This document shows positions 46,018 to 57,424 of a stretch of DNA of 64,000 bases, piece after piece. Each line of letters opens with the position of its first letter. Within the stretch, counting starts at the first letter, position 1. This DNA is from Amaurobius ferox (lineage: Eukaryota; Arthropoda; Arachnida; Araneae; Amaurobiidae). The notes under the pieces were generated by a model, which was not told where the DNA came from, did not search any database, and saw nothing but the letters and a program-made list of their open reading frames with translations. The stretch is from positions 74,917,180-74,981,179 of the forward strand of contig OX578152.1 of NCBI GenBank assembly GCA_951213105.1, written 5' to 3'. A program made the translations under genes and the position numbers.

Positions 46018-46471
46018 AAGTTAACTGATATTATTTACTTTTAATTCGTAAATAAATTGATCACCAATATCACAATTCGACTTGGAGTTCGAAGCAAATA
46101 TATTATTGCGAACTTGTAAAGCGATTAGGTGCCCCCCCCCCCCCCCTCTCCTTATTTTTGTCTCTTTCGAAACCCAGAGAGAAAACACCTGTAAATACTT
46201 TCCCATGCGGCGAACGTAGGGTTTCCAAAATTCCGAAGTCCGGGGGAGGATTGCCAGATTCTGCGATTTATCGCCAATTTGGCGATATTTGACGACTTTT
46301 CGAAGATTCGAGAAAAATCGCGAAATAACTAATATTCTATGAGATATGGAGATTTTCAGAGGTTTCTATAGCGAGTATATAAAATGAATCATCACTGAGT
46401 TGGGTAGCAGTTTACGCGATACGAGCTACATTGAACTGTGATTTTTTGTCAATGTTTTGAGAATAGTAGCG
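46018..46471. other. Unassigned stretch with poly-C and GGCGA motifs
   Basis: A C-run of about 14 lies at 46134-46147. TTTATCGCCAATTTGGCGAT (46267-46286) is a relic of the HER-A1 inverted GGCGA block. Confidence 0.45.
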
Positions 46472-46481
46472 GTTGTTTTGT

Positions 46482-46558
46482 TGTTGCTGTTGAGAGCCAG
46501 ACCGTCCGACCTACCAGAAATGTGTAAGGTTACTGTATGGACAGCCGGGAAGTGAACT
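46482..46558 (-). mobile_element. SINE, 5'-truncated
   Basis: 77 bp of the SINE 3' end (GAGAGCCAGACCGTCCGACC, ACCAGAAATGTG, AGCCGGGAAG) are flanked by a direct repeat, GTTGTTTTGT (46472-46481 and 46559-46568). The 5' truncation is typical of incomplete reverse transcription. Confidence 0.8.
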
Positions 46559-46609
46559 GTTGTTTTGTGAAATTAATGAAGCATTTAAGTCTTTTTTTAC
46601 TGTATATTG

Positions 46610-46987
46610 TTCTTGTGTAATGTAATTTTATTTAAACATCTCTAAAATGCGATACATTCAGCTCTGATATATTTTAAATTATCACAGTACTACAATAATT
46701 TATTATATTTGAAAACTTAAAACTTCATTAAAAAAATGAACTTTATTCAAACGACGTCATCGAAATATAAATCGTCTGGTTCTCTATGTAAAAGCAATGA
46801 GCATTTCCTCCATATCACTTTTATTTCAGACTCCAGAGTTAAATAATTTTTCGTGAAAAAAATTCAGCAATTCTTATACAACTCATTTTACAATCACTTG
46901 TTTACATTCTGCATCCATTAAAATTAGGATTCGTTGTAGAAATAATCAAAGTTTGATGATCATTTAAACTCAAAAATATTGTAATTG
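46610..46987 (+). mobile_element. Family E element, partial copy
   Basis: It matches the first ~370 bp of family E (TTTAAACATCTCTAAAATGC, CGACGTCATCGAAATATAAA, AGTTTGATGATCATTTAAAC). It lacks the AACACTTTCCAAC start and ends at GTAATTG, where a second copy begins directly. Confidence 0.85.
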
Positions 46988-47935
46988 GTTAAGAAACACT
47001 TTCCAACGAAAATATAATTTTATTTAAACATTTCTAAAATGCGACATATTCAAAGCTGATATATTTTAAATTATCACAGTACTACAATAATTTATTATAT
47101 TTGACAACTTAAAACTTCATATAAAAAAAATGACATTTATTCAAACGACGTCATCGAAATATAAATCATCTGGTTCTTTATGTAAAAGCAATGTATGTTT
47201 CATTAGTATCAATTTTATTCCAGACTCCAGAGCTAGATAAGTTTGAATGAAAAAAATTCAGCAATTCTTATACAACTCATCTTATAATCACTTGTTTACA
47301 TTCTGCACCCATTAAAATTAGGATTCGTTGTAGAAATAATCAAAGTTTGATGATCATTTAAACTCAAAAATATTGTAATTGGGTTGGCACAAAATATAGA
47401 TGCACAGAAAATACAGAAAAATAAAGCGGTTTTAGGACGGATGCAACACTTAATATAAATTTAAAAGAACTTTAAATATCACGATTTGTACACTGGGGGA
47501 AAAAAAGATGGATGCCATGTTTTATTTTTAAATGGGTCCCGTGCTCTCTTCATATATTATGGGTGTATTTATTATTTTAATTTTTATGTAAAAAACTATT
47601 TTGCTGATTTTTTTTTATCTATTGTATGGATCAATTTGAATATTTCCTAAAATTTTCGAGCAATTTTTGAATTTTAGCTTCACTTAAAAAATGTTTAAAA
47701 AATTTGTCGCATGGGGTTCAGTGTAGTTTATTTTTTCAACCCGTGTTCAATCCGAAACTAATTGGGTGATATTATTCATTTACATTTACATATGTTCCAC
47801 AGACCTTCTCAACAACATACCAAAGTTTCATTTTGATAAAGTCATATTTACAGCAGTTGTCGTGCAAACGGACAGACAGACAGAATGAACAAAGTCATAA
47901 ACACTTTTCAACTATGTTGGAAAGTGTTAAAAAAT
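46988..47935 (+). mobile_element. Family E hairpin-ended element, full copy
   Basis: The 5' AACACTTTCCAAC is at 46995-47007. The 3' hairpin is AACACTTTTCAAC (47900-47912), TAT, GTTGGAAAGTGTT (47916-47928), then AAAAA. The interior is colinear with 31655-32620, including GACAGACAGACAG just before the hairpin. Confidence 0.9.
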
Positions 47936-48551
47936 GAACCTACTAACTTCTATTTATGAAACTTTCAATATTTTCAATTTCCTAAACATATTTTTCGAAA
48001 CGAAAGTTTATTTTTCATCAAAAGATGTAAGTACCCGATCATTCTTTTTAAAACCATTCAAAAATACGAACAAATCTATCCATTACAGAAACAAAATTTA
48101 TGAATGGAATTGTGCCGAAATATTTCATTCACATCTTCGGAAGTCCTTACTCTGGGCACCATTCATTTAACAAGCCTCGTTCCCAGACTATTGAAAAGTA
48201 CTTTCTCTTTCTTGACAAGCGCTTCACTTGATCTTAATGACGGAAGCTAGTATAAAGCAAAATAAGTTAAAAATGCAGCAATATCTATGAGTCTCATATC
48301 AGTTGGAGAGGGCAATTATTTATTTCCAGGCACTGAGTTAAAGCAACGAGTTACATTCTTAATGAGGAATATTTTTTTTTAAATATGAAACTTAATTTGA
48401 ATAGTTTTTTAATTGTGAAGAAGAAGAATGGTAGAACATGTAAGAATTCTTCAGTGAATCTAATAAAAGGAATATTTAAATTTGCTTAAGTATTTTATGG
48501 AAATACGTGACATTCTCTATGACAAAATAAATTTTGAATTTTCTGAAAATA
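47936..48551. other. Unassigned stretch
   Basis: A 78-codon plus frame (47934-48170) has no recognised motif. Otherwise AT-rich. Confidence 0.3.
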
Positions 48552-48815
48552 ATAAATATGATCAGCACATAACTTTCCCTACAGACTCAAATTCATTATA
48601 CTTTATTTCTTCAATAATTCATTAAATTGAGTTTAATTGAACACGCACAATTATTTGAAAGTACACTAAATTTACACTTTTAATTCAATTTTCGTTTTCA
48701 TTTGGTAACTGGGCGTATTTTCAAAACCGGCGTAGCAAAAATGTGAAGAAATTATATATCTCGAGAACGGCTAGTCCTAATGTAATGGGTGTCATCTTAT
48801 TCTTTTCAAGATTCA
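48552..48815 (+). mobile_element. HER-A2 element, 5' fragment
   Basis: The diverged 5' end AATATGATCAGCACATAACT is followed by TTCCCTACAGACTC. The segments CATTTGGTAACTGGGCG and CTCGAGAACGGCTAGTCCTA come next. It is cut off before the GACCCACAAG block, where the GGATAAACCT palindromes begin. Confidence 0.8.
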
Positions 48816-48847
48816 ATCCTTGAATTTATTCCAAATATATCATATAT

Positions 48848-49010
48848 AATTGGATAAACCTAGGTATATCCGGGTAAAGCCCACATTATCCAAAAAGACT
48901 GGATAAGTCTAAGTTTATCCAACACTGCTTGGATAAACTTAGGTTTACCCAACGCTGCTTAGGAAAACCTAGATCTAACCAGTCCTGCTTGGATAAAAAT
49001 GATTTTGGCA
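48848..49010. repeat. Repeated GGATAAACCTAGGTTTATCC palindromes
   Basis: Four imperfect units (about 48852, 48899, 48930, 48960) carry GGATAAACYTAGGTTTAYCC followed by AACRCTGCTT. Related palindromic motifs occur at 52493-53060. Function is unknown. Confidence 0.75.
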
Positions 49011-50642
49011 GATGGGAGAAACATTTACATGACGAAAATGTGTGTGGTTCTGTATGTATTAATGTCTTTCGTTTGCTTCAGCATATTCACGCTCATAAAC
49101 TTCGTTGTCAGTATTTTATGAAAAAATAATTTTATTAATTTCCCTATATAGTACATATAATGTATAAGGAAAGTATTGTGACCGGGTCGAAAACTCGCAT
49201 TCGAGTATTCAACGGGAGAACATGTTTCAAGCATCCCTGGACACGAATCAAATATTTTTGAGGTGGTGTGTGTGTGTGCGTGTGTGTGTGAGTCTGTGGT
49301 AACGATATCTCACGAACGAATGGAGCAATTCGAACGAAATTTGATACAAAAATAGCAATCCGTGAATACTGGACGCCTATTGTTTTAAACGCAATCGAAT
49401 CCTCCTCAATCAGGAAATCGCAGACCTCCCACCCCCTCCCCAGATTTTCGAGTGAAATTTTGAAAGTATCATCAAAAAATCAAAACCTTTAATAAAGTTA
49501 CGCAATTAGTCATTTCTTGTGTAATTTTTCATTAGAAGACGATTCACATAAACTTTAGAACGCTATCGTGAAAGGTTCTTCAGATATTGCACAGTTTTCA
49601 AATAAATTTAACACAAAAACACATAAAATAAAAAAAAATTATTAACTATTATGAAATATGTTAACTTTTCATATGTAATATTATACGATAAATTTGTTGA
49701 CATCATTCTCGTGAATCTAGCTCATTGCATTCATAAGATACTTTGATATAGATAGTTTTGCATTTGGACGCCAATAGTCATTTATCGACTATAGGAATAA
49801 CCTATTTCTACGGCCATAACGCCTGACAATAATTTGGCGGATTGTCGCCAACTTGGCGACTTTTTAAATGTTGCCAAATTAACGAAAATATCTCCAAATT
49901 GATAAAAATGACTCTAAATCAAATTGATAAAAATGACGCTAAATAATTGATTGAAATAAATGAATGACGCTAAATAAATGATTGAAACTAAATAATTGAT
50001 AAAAATGTCGCCAACTTGGCGACTTCTTAAATGTTGCCAAATTGACGAAAGTATCTCCAAATTGATAAAAATGACGCTAAATAAATGAAAATACGACTAA
50101 TTGATGAAAATTCAATATATTTAGCGGGATGTCTACAAATTGGCGACATTTTTAATATTGCCAAATTAACGAAAGTGTCGCGAAAATGATAAAAATATTG
50201 CCAAATAGATAAAAAATAACCCTAAATGGGAGGTAATGTTTTGCACATTTTTAATTCCGTTATATGACGGACATACATACATACCTCCCAGTATACTCCT
50301 ATAAGAAATGCTCTTCTACCCATTTGTCTGCAACACTTGGCGATACATTTAGCATATATTCGAGTGACATATCTCCTACTTATCAATATTTAGCCCCAGA
50401 TTGACGAAAATATCACCAAAGTTGTAAAAATAACGCCAAGTTAATGAAAATAATGCCAAATTAATGAACTTATTATTTACATATTTTAATATATGGACTA
50501 TATTGCTTATTGAGGATGAAATCAATATTGATAATTATTAATTTAGAGTTGTGCCAAGTATAAGTTAATTGGGTACGAAATAGTTTTGCATGTTGTCAAA
50601 CGGAAAAGCCCAAAATGTACAATTTAACGTTAATGACAATGT

Positions 50643-50692
50643 TGTTGTTGTTGAGACCCAGACCGTCAGACCTACCAGAAAGGTGTAAGGTG
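50643..50692 (-). mobile_element. SINE 3'-end fragment inside HER
   Basis: GTTGAGACCCAGACCGTCAG and ACCTACCAGAAAGGTGTAAG are the inverted end of the tRNA-type SINE. Only about 50 bp remain. The left side is a GTT tract (inverted CAA tail). No clear target duplication was found. Confidence 0.8.
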
Positions 50693-50734
50693 TTAAATAC
50701 AGTGTGTCATGGATCTTATGCATCCACTTCCACA

Positions 50735-50800
50735 ATAAGAGCCAGTTCGACAATACGTAGATCCAGGGTTCGATTCCCGATTGGGACAAGGTTCTTTACA
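50735..50800 (+). mobile_element. tRNA-like fragment (second SINE type)
   Basis: GGTTCGATTCCCG (B box at 50767) followed by ATTGGGACAAGGTTCTTTAC matches the 3' part of the tRNA-like unit at 62488-62575. The 5' half (A box) is not recognisable. Confidence 0.55.
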
Positions 50801-50889
50801 ACCTTATTACATCGTTTTTTCACTGTGAAAAAAGTAAATTCATTGCATTATAGGAGGAAAGTCATGTGCTGTCCACATCAGATTTTTTT

Positions 50890-51276
50890 TATGTGTGTGT
50901 GAAAGACTGTTAGCTATACACAAATGAATACTGTAATGACCGTGATTAAAATGTCGCTAAAGTGATGAAAACGACACTCAATTAAAGAAAATGACGTCAA
51001 ATTAATAAAATATAAAATCAAAACGTAAGTTGGAATTTTATTTTAAATTTTAGGACTGTTTTGGAATTCAAACTAATTAATAAACGAAAAATATTAATTA
51101 TGATTAAATAGTTATTTATTGCCATGTTATATAGAAATACATACTTATAATGAGACGCCATCGCAAGATTTTAGGTACACACATGAGTCGTCTAATTCCC
51201 ATGAGGTATATCATGCATTGTGTTCAATTTACGTAACTGAATAGTGGCCATAAGCTAACCTTTTCTACAGTATTTG
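50890..51276. other. Unassigned stretch
   Basis: AATGTCGCTAAAGTGATGAA (50951) is a relic of the HER-A1 interior. The rest is AT-rich and unassigned. Confidence 0.4.
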
Positions 51277-51797
51277 AAAAAATCTGATGTGGACAGCACA
51301 TGACTTTCCCTGCAAACTCATATTCAAGCTGTCTTTATTTCTTCAATAATTCATTAAATTGAGTTTAATTGTACAAAATAACATTGAATTTGCACATTAT
51401 ATACCTACAAATGACTTATCTACCAAATTTTGTGAAATGTGGTGTATTAGTTTTTCAGCTAGAGTGGATAGATGTAATTTTTTTGCCATTTCGCAAAAAC
51501 ATGCAGATTCTTTTATCCAGAATCATACCAAAATTTAATCAGCACCAGGGTCAAGGTCTTACCTACCAAATTTTATGAAATTCGGTCAATTTATTTTTCA
51601 GTTAGAGTGGATACAAAATCTGCGCAGACAGATACACACACACACACACACACACACACAGACGTCACGCTAAAGATAGTTTTCCGTGTTCTAGAGGTCC
51701 CAACATGTGTAGATCAGTCGAAAACACGAGTTGCGATTTTCGGCACGATTCCAATACTTTCCCTATACGTAACCATGTATTGCACGGAAAGTAAAAA
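51277..51797 (+). mobile_element. HER-A2 element, compact copy with both ends
   Basis: The 5' end is AAATCTGATGTGGACAGCAC with the subterminal ACTTTCCCTGCA. The interior TGACTTATCTACCAAATTTT follows, with a CA tract (51633-51661) and GTCGAAAACACGAGTTGCGA. The 3' hairpin is ACTTTCCCTATACGTAACCA ... TGCACGGAAAGT then AAAAA. At about 520 bp it is the shortest copy with both ends. Confidence 0.93.
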
Positions 51798-52492
51798 TGG
51801 GATAATAAATCATTTGTGAACTGTACGGCACAGCTCCTGAGTTGTATTACTTGATGGAGACCATAAATCGGTATTATCTACACTGTTGAAAAAATAGAAA
51901 CCATCTTACAAATGGAATGTATAGCAATTTAACCGAATAGTACGCGTTAATGGATGCCATCAACCGACCTTCCCTACACTATGATAAACAATGTGATATT
52001 GGGTAGTTTGTGCAGTGTATGTCAATGTCCTGAGATAGTTAATAATTTCCAAGAGCCAACTCTTTATACACTTTTTATAACAATGGACTAGCATTCTACT
52101 TATTGGATGCATAGAAATGTCATGAGATAGTTATAACTCAAAAACGGCCATTAACCGAATTTTTATTCACTTTTAGGAAATATGGCGTACAAGACCATTT
52201 GTGGAGTGTATATTAATGTCTCGGAGTTGTCAAACTAAATAGTGACTATGAACAGGCTATCGTAAAATTTAAAACAATTTTAAATTTCATCAAACATATT
52301 TAGATTTTAAAATAGTAACATTTTTGTCAATTTGGTAATATTTAAAATAGTCATCATGTTAGTGATATCCCACCAAATTTGTCGCCAATGTGTTTCACTA
52401 AGCGTTACAGACGGAAAAATGGGTTATTCTTATAGTGAATAACCAGCAGTTAGCTGTGGGCACAACTGCTAGATTTATTTGAAATTTTCACA
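51798..52492. other. Unassigned stretch with a degraded HER piece
   Basis: 52315-52440 contains TTTTTGTCAATTTGGTAATA and GTCGCCAATGTG ... GGGTTATTCTTATAG, a decayed HER-A1 interior on the plus strand. The rest is unassigned. Confidence 0.45.
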
Positions 52493-53042
52493 TTTACCCG
52501 GATAATTTTATCAAATTTTACCTAGGTTAAATTAATTTTACAGTAACAAAGAGCATTATATTTTATTTATTAATTATGTGAAATATTGAAATCAATAAAA
52601 TTTTATGCTACATTAATAAAATAATAAAATGAAAAATGAAAAAATGTGTGGTGGTTACTGGGACTGCGAAAACTTATATGTATATTTCTCATTGCATATA
52701 AAATCTATGTGAGTCCATTGAAGTAATTAATTCTTTAAAACTTTTATTAAAACACAATTTAAACGACACACGTAATTCTTTCCATAATTCTTCAGGTTAG
52801 CAATAAATGAGCTGCAAGTAGATAGTCTTGGTTCCCCTTCCCGTACATGTGACTCATACCTAGAACCATAAAAAAACACAGCGCATGCTCAGAACCTTTT
52901 GCGTGAATCACATTACAGCTTTACCCAGAATTGTGTGGGCAATTCGCGCTTTACCCGGGTAAAGTCCCAAATTGATACAATTCGGATTTCATTTCAGGCT
53001 TTACGCAGAACGGCTGGATAAAGCTAGGATTATCCGGGTAAA
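52493..53042. repeat. Segment bounded by a 14-bp perfect inverted repeat
   Basis: TTTACCCGGATAAT (52493-52506) and ATTATCCGGGTAAA (53029-53042) are perfectly inverted. Further TTTACCC, CCTAGGTTA, TTTACCCGGGTAAAG and GGATAAAGCTAGGATTATCC motifs occur near both ends. The motifs relate to those at 48848-49010. It may be a MITE. Confidence 0.6.
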
Positions 53043-53079
53043 CCTAAGTTCTCCCTCATTTCGGGCTTGACCCGTAACA

Positions 53080-53477
53080 TACGAGGGTTACACTGAAATT
53101 TTTGAGACAGGGGCAGACGATATGCGCTAGAAAAAAATTATTGATCGGATATTTAAATTTGAACTCTTTTATGTCCGAAGACGATAACTTGTGGCAACAA
53201 TTACAATTTAGCTATCATAGAATAAATTTTGAAAGAAAAAAAAATGGAGTTGACGCGAGAGCATTATCGAGCTTTGACTTTCTATGATTTTAAAGTGGGA
53301 CTAAATCAAGAAGAATGTCTTCAATGTCTACAATTGGCATATGAGAATGATGCTCCATCTCGTGCCACTGTATTCAGATGGTTTACAGAGTTTAGAAGAG
53401 GTCAAAATTCTCTCCAGAATGAAAAACACACAGGAAGACCTTTATCAGCTGCAGTCCCTTATTGTATCCGTATTTGA
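53080..53477 (+). mobile_element. mariner-type element, 5' stub
   Basis: It begins after TA (53080-53081) with CGAGGGTTACACTGAAATTT, a terminus typical of mariner elements. An untranslated leader of about 160 bp precedes the transposase start. No 3' terminal repeat is found; everything after about residue 72 of the transposase is missing. Confidence 0.88.
53244..53477 (+). pseudogene. mariner transposase, N-terminal fragment
   Basis: ATG at 53244 opens MELTREHYRALTFYDFKVGL, followed by QEECLQCL and the helix-turn-helix stretch SRATVFRWFTEFRRG, then GRPLSA. This is the start of the paired helix-turn-helix DNA-binding domain of mariner transposases. About 72 of the usual ~345 residues are left; the DD34D catalytic domain is absent. 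The remaining frame has no internal stop, which suggests truncation was fairly recent or occurred at insertion. Confidence 0.9.
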
Positions 53478-54195
53478 TAGCATTTAGTATTGTAAGATTT
53501 TTATTTTTTTTACGTATAATATATATAGAATAATGCATATTAATGCCTTATATCATTCTCTTTTAAATAAAATGCTAGAGGCTGCGCCCGCAGCTAGCGG
53601 TCACTAAATATAGCAACCACTTTTGCAAAGCGAAAATTGTATCAAAATTGGAACAAGAATCTCTAAATAACATAGATATGAGAAAAAGAACTATGCCAAA
53701 ACTGAAACCACTGCTATTTGGTCATAATCCTCCGTGTCCGATATTTTGGCTACACCTATGGGTATAAATAATTTTGGGAAATTTTATGTAAATAAAGTGA
53801 TTAGTTGGTCCCTAAAATCGAAGAATTACGAAAAATATAAACACTTCAGACGCTTATATCTCGTATGTAATAGATAAAAATATAAACAATTTATACTTGT
53901 TTTGTCGGGAATTAGGTACCGTTTATGAATATACGATAATAATTTCAAATATTGTAGCATTTTGAACCAATTTTTTTTAAGATAACAGCCTTTGTCCACG
54001 CCAGTTTTCACTTTATTTTTACTTATTTTCACTCGAAATATCTTCCAAACTATAAAGAAGAGATATAAAGAGTAAACAACAAAAATGTTCCGTAGGAAAT
54101 ATTGTTTCTAGACCAATAATTTGTTCTTACAAAACTCTTTTAGTTCTTGAACTATCGTTTGGTTAAGTTGAAAAACATTTAAAATTTTCCGTTTA
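53478..54195. other. AT-rich unassigned stretch
   Basis: No feature was recognised. A short GC-richer motif, GGCTGCGCCCGCAGC (53580-53594), is a small palindrome. Confidence 0.35.
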
Positions 54196-54326
54196 TACTT
54201 TCTCTGCAATACATGATAACGTATGGGGAAAGTATTGGAATCATGACAAAAATCGTAACTCGAGTTTTCGACGGATCTATACGTTTTGAGACCACTGGAA
54301 CACGAAAAAACTATTTTTAGCCTGAC

Positions 54327-54376
<50 letters not shown>

Positions 54377-54869
54377 AATGCATGTATCTACTCTAACTCA
54401 AAAACTAATGAAACAAATTTCATGAAATTTTATAGGTAAGTGACTGGGTGACCCTGGCGCTGATTAGATTTCGATACGATTCGGGAAAAAAAACCGGTTG
54501 TTTTTACGAAATGATCGGCAAAAATCGTCAAAATCTAAAATAAAAGACTACGTATGCTCAAAAGTATCGATTAAATGCTTGTTTTATACGTAATTTTTGA
54601 CGATGAAAATAATAAGACCAACCCCATTACTCCAGGATTAGCCGTTCTCTAGATATTGAAGTTTTTTAATATTCTTGCTACGTTGCCTTTGAAAATACAT
54701 CCAGTTACCAAATGAAAACGAAAAGTGAATTAAAAGAGTAATTTCAAATAATAATGCTTATTACGTATTTAGTGCAATTAAACTCAATTTAACAAAGTAT
54801 TAATGAAATAAAGAGGAAATGAATTTACATCTGTAGGGAAACTCTTGTGTTGTATACTTCAGATTTTTT
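54196..54869 (-). mobile_element. HER-A2 element
   Basis: The left end is the inverted 3' hairpin ACTTTCTCTGCAATACATGA ... GGGGAAAGT. GAGTTTTCGACGG, a GT tract of about 48 bp (54328-54375) and GGTGACCCTGGCGCTGATTA follow. GTTCTCTAGATATTGAAG comes next, and the 5' end is GTTGTATACTTCAGATTTTT. Confidence 0.9.
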
Positions 54870-56014
54870 AATTTTTAATTCTTATATCTCAAAAACTAAA
54901 AGTACTAGATATAAACAGCAATTGAGTAATTCGAAGCCCTTTAAAATCCCTACAAGGATATATACACATATGCATAATTGGATTTCGTATTAGGTTTTTA
55001 GTTTTTGAAATATAGTGAATATAAAAACCTTTGAAATCTACTGTACAACTTGCATTATGTGTCTTATTTAATTATCTATCTTATTTTGTCGTTTCCATTA
55101 TACATCTTACTTTAGCTTCTATAGATCAAAATTATTTAATGTAAACTAACAAATGTTTGTTAATAAATACTACGACAAGACTACAGACTTGTTTTATAAA
55201 CTGTGAACGATTTACGGTATTCCGGCAAGCAGGAAATACGAGGTTGTCAAATAGAAGCTTGGGCCAATCCCCTCACCAATGCCTGCTATCCAATGGGCAG
55301 CTGGGACGGAGATAGCACAAAATTTCGTACACAGATGGAGAGATGAGAAGGAGACGTATTTAAGAAATTGACGAGTTAAGAAGTAGTATCGAGACGGAGT
55401 TCATGAGTTGGTGAACTAAAATGGAGAGTGCAGGTTCGAAACAAACTATTAGGTCCACAAAGAACATAGGTACCCACGAGTCAGCAATTACGGTCTATAA
55501 GACCTAACGCATTCTAATAGAGTTTACCTTCTAACATTTTTCCTGACATCAATTAACAATATTTTTGTACGTTAGAATAGTTTTATTGATACCTCTCAAA
55601 ATTTTTAGAAGTCCTATTGGTTACAGGAACCCAATCTATCAATGAAAAAGCAGTGTAATATTTCATTCACGTTTTTTTTTTATTTACTATCGATCCCATT
55701 CATTAGTGAAACCTCGTACCCATAACATAAAAGAGATAACTTATTCTCTCTTGACACAATACTTGGTCTTAATGAGTATGCTCGAATGAAGCAAAATAAA
55801 ATTGAAAAGACTGTAATAATGCCAAATCTTTTTAAAGTCAGGATAGAGAAAGAAAAATTTTACCCTCTGAATTAATGCAACAAGTTATCGTTTTAACATG
55901 GAACATTTTCTGAAGTAAACAAAGTTGAAAGGTTTCTTAATTATAAAGGGAATGAAATATTTTTAAAACTAATATTGCACAATTATATAGAGGGAAGTTA
56001 TTCAATAGAATATT
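54870..56014. other. Unassigned stretch, includes a possible solo LTR
   Basis: The part at 55198-55536 (listed separately) is less AT-rich. The rest is plain AT-rich sequence. Confidence 0.35.
55198..55536 (+). mobile_element. Possible solo LTR (weak)
   Basis: The segment can be read as TGTGAACG ... TTCTAACA with a TATA-like GTATTTAAG near 55356. Its base composition is unlike the flanks. No target duplication was found and no paired LTR or internal coding region is present, so this is only a suggestion. Confidence 0.2.
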
Positions 56015-56899
56015 AAAAAATCTGATGTGGGCAGCACATGACTTTCCTTATATAATGCAATGAATTTACTACTTTTACAGTAAAAAAAAATAGATTATTT
56101 TTATAGTAGATATTTATATTCTTTCAAGATATTGAATTTTCGGCCGTCATTTTCATTGATTTAGTGTCATTTTTATCCATTTGGCGAGTTTTTCGTTAAT
56201 TTAGCAATATATAAAAAAGGCACCAAATTGGCAACATTCCACCAAATTCGTCGCCAAAATCTCACCAAGCGTTATGGTCAGAGAAATAAGTTATTCTTAC
56301 AGCAGATAAATGACTATTGGCGCTCAAATACAAAGGTATTACTCAAAGTATATTTTTTCATGAATGGAGCGAGCTATATCCACGAGAATGATGTCTCCAA
56401 ATTTATCGCCAAATTTACAATTTTTTTTTATTTTATATGACTTCTTGATAATTTTTTTGAAAAATGTACAATATCTCGAGAACGGTTCATGTTAGCGTTC
56501 TAAAATTTATGTCAATCCTTTTCTAATGAAAAATTACATAAGAAATGTCTGTTTGCGTAACTTTATTAGAGGTTTTGATTTTTCGACGATTTTTTCAAAA
56601 TTTCACTCGAATATTTAGTGAGGTTCTGAACATTCGATTGTGTATAAAAACAATAAGCTTCCAGTGTTTACGGATTGTAATTTTTGTTCCAAATTTCGTT
56701 CGAATCGGTCCATTCGTTCGTCAGTCATCGTCTCCACACACACACACACACACACAGACAGACAGACATCACTTCAAAAATGTTCGATTGGTGATCAGGG
56801 ATGCTTGAAACGTGCTCTCCCGTTGAAACTCGAATTCGAATTTTCGACCCCGTCACAATACTTTCCGTATACATTATTGTATATAAGGAATGTAAAAAA
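56015..56899 (+). mobile_element. HER-A1 element
   Basis: The 5' end is AAAAAATCTGATGTGGGCAG with the subterminal ACTTTCCTTATATAATGC. The interior is standard, with a small deletion near 56410. A CA tract (56736-56756) is followed by GACAGACAGACATCACT. The 3' hairpin is ACTTTCCGTATACATTATTG ... TATAAGGAATGT. Confidence 0.93.
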
Positions 56900-57184
56900 A
56901 GGGAAAATTACATAGCGAAATAATTATAAATTCTACGTAGGATATTATTGTTATTCAATTCATATTATTGATATTCAATGCAATGAATTATTTTAATTCA
57001 ATTTATTTCAAATCCATATATTATGTACCTGTTCTAGCACCAGAAAACGAACGCAACTTACTACTTTTCCTCATAACTGGGAAATTTTATTAAAAATTAA
57101 TTGCATTGCGACATCACTCTACTTTCTCATATCCATTTTAAAGTAGCTTGTGTGTTTGTTTGTTTTTATTTTGTAAGAAATTTT

Positions 57185-57391
57185 CTTGAAAAATCGGTAT
57201 CTTTGGTTCAATTGATTACATTTATAGAGTGTTACTTCTTTTAAATAGGCTTTCTTGAAAAATCGGTATCTTTGGTTCAATTGATTACATTTATAGAGTG
57301 TTACTTCTTTTAAATAGGCTTTCTTGAAAAATCGGTATCTTTGGTTCAATTGATTACATTTATAGAGTGTTACTTCTTTTAAATAGGCTTG
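57185..57391. repeat. 69-bp perfect tandem triplication
   Basis: CTTGAAAAATCGGTATCTTT starts units at 57185, 57254 and 57323. The three copies are identical. Because 69 is a multiple of three, the reverse strand stays open and encodes a repeated 23-residue block; this is not evidence of a gene. Confidence 0.95.
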
Positions 57392-57424
57392 AAAAAATAT
57401 TTCGATTGATTCCATACTTGACAA

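Larger units (their letters stand above)
49135..50889 (-). mobile_element. HER-A1 element, long variant
   Basis: The left end is TTTCCCTATATAGTACATATAATG ... AAGGAAAGT in order (degraded hairpin). GGGTCGAAAACTCGCATTCG, a GT tract (49265-49290) and AGAACGCTATCG follow. Repeated TTGGCGACTTTTTAAATGTT blocks (49850, 50010, 50130) are next. The long-variant 5' segment ends GTGCTGTCCACATCAGATTT. Short SINE and tRNA-like pieces lie inside it at 50643-50692 and 50735-50800. Confidence 0.82.

Noticed and set aside
57119..57424. 101-residue reverse frame with three identical 23-residue repeats
   Set aside because: Produced by a perfect 69-bp tandem triplication; no start context, domain or neighbouring exon.
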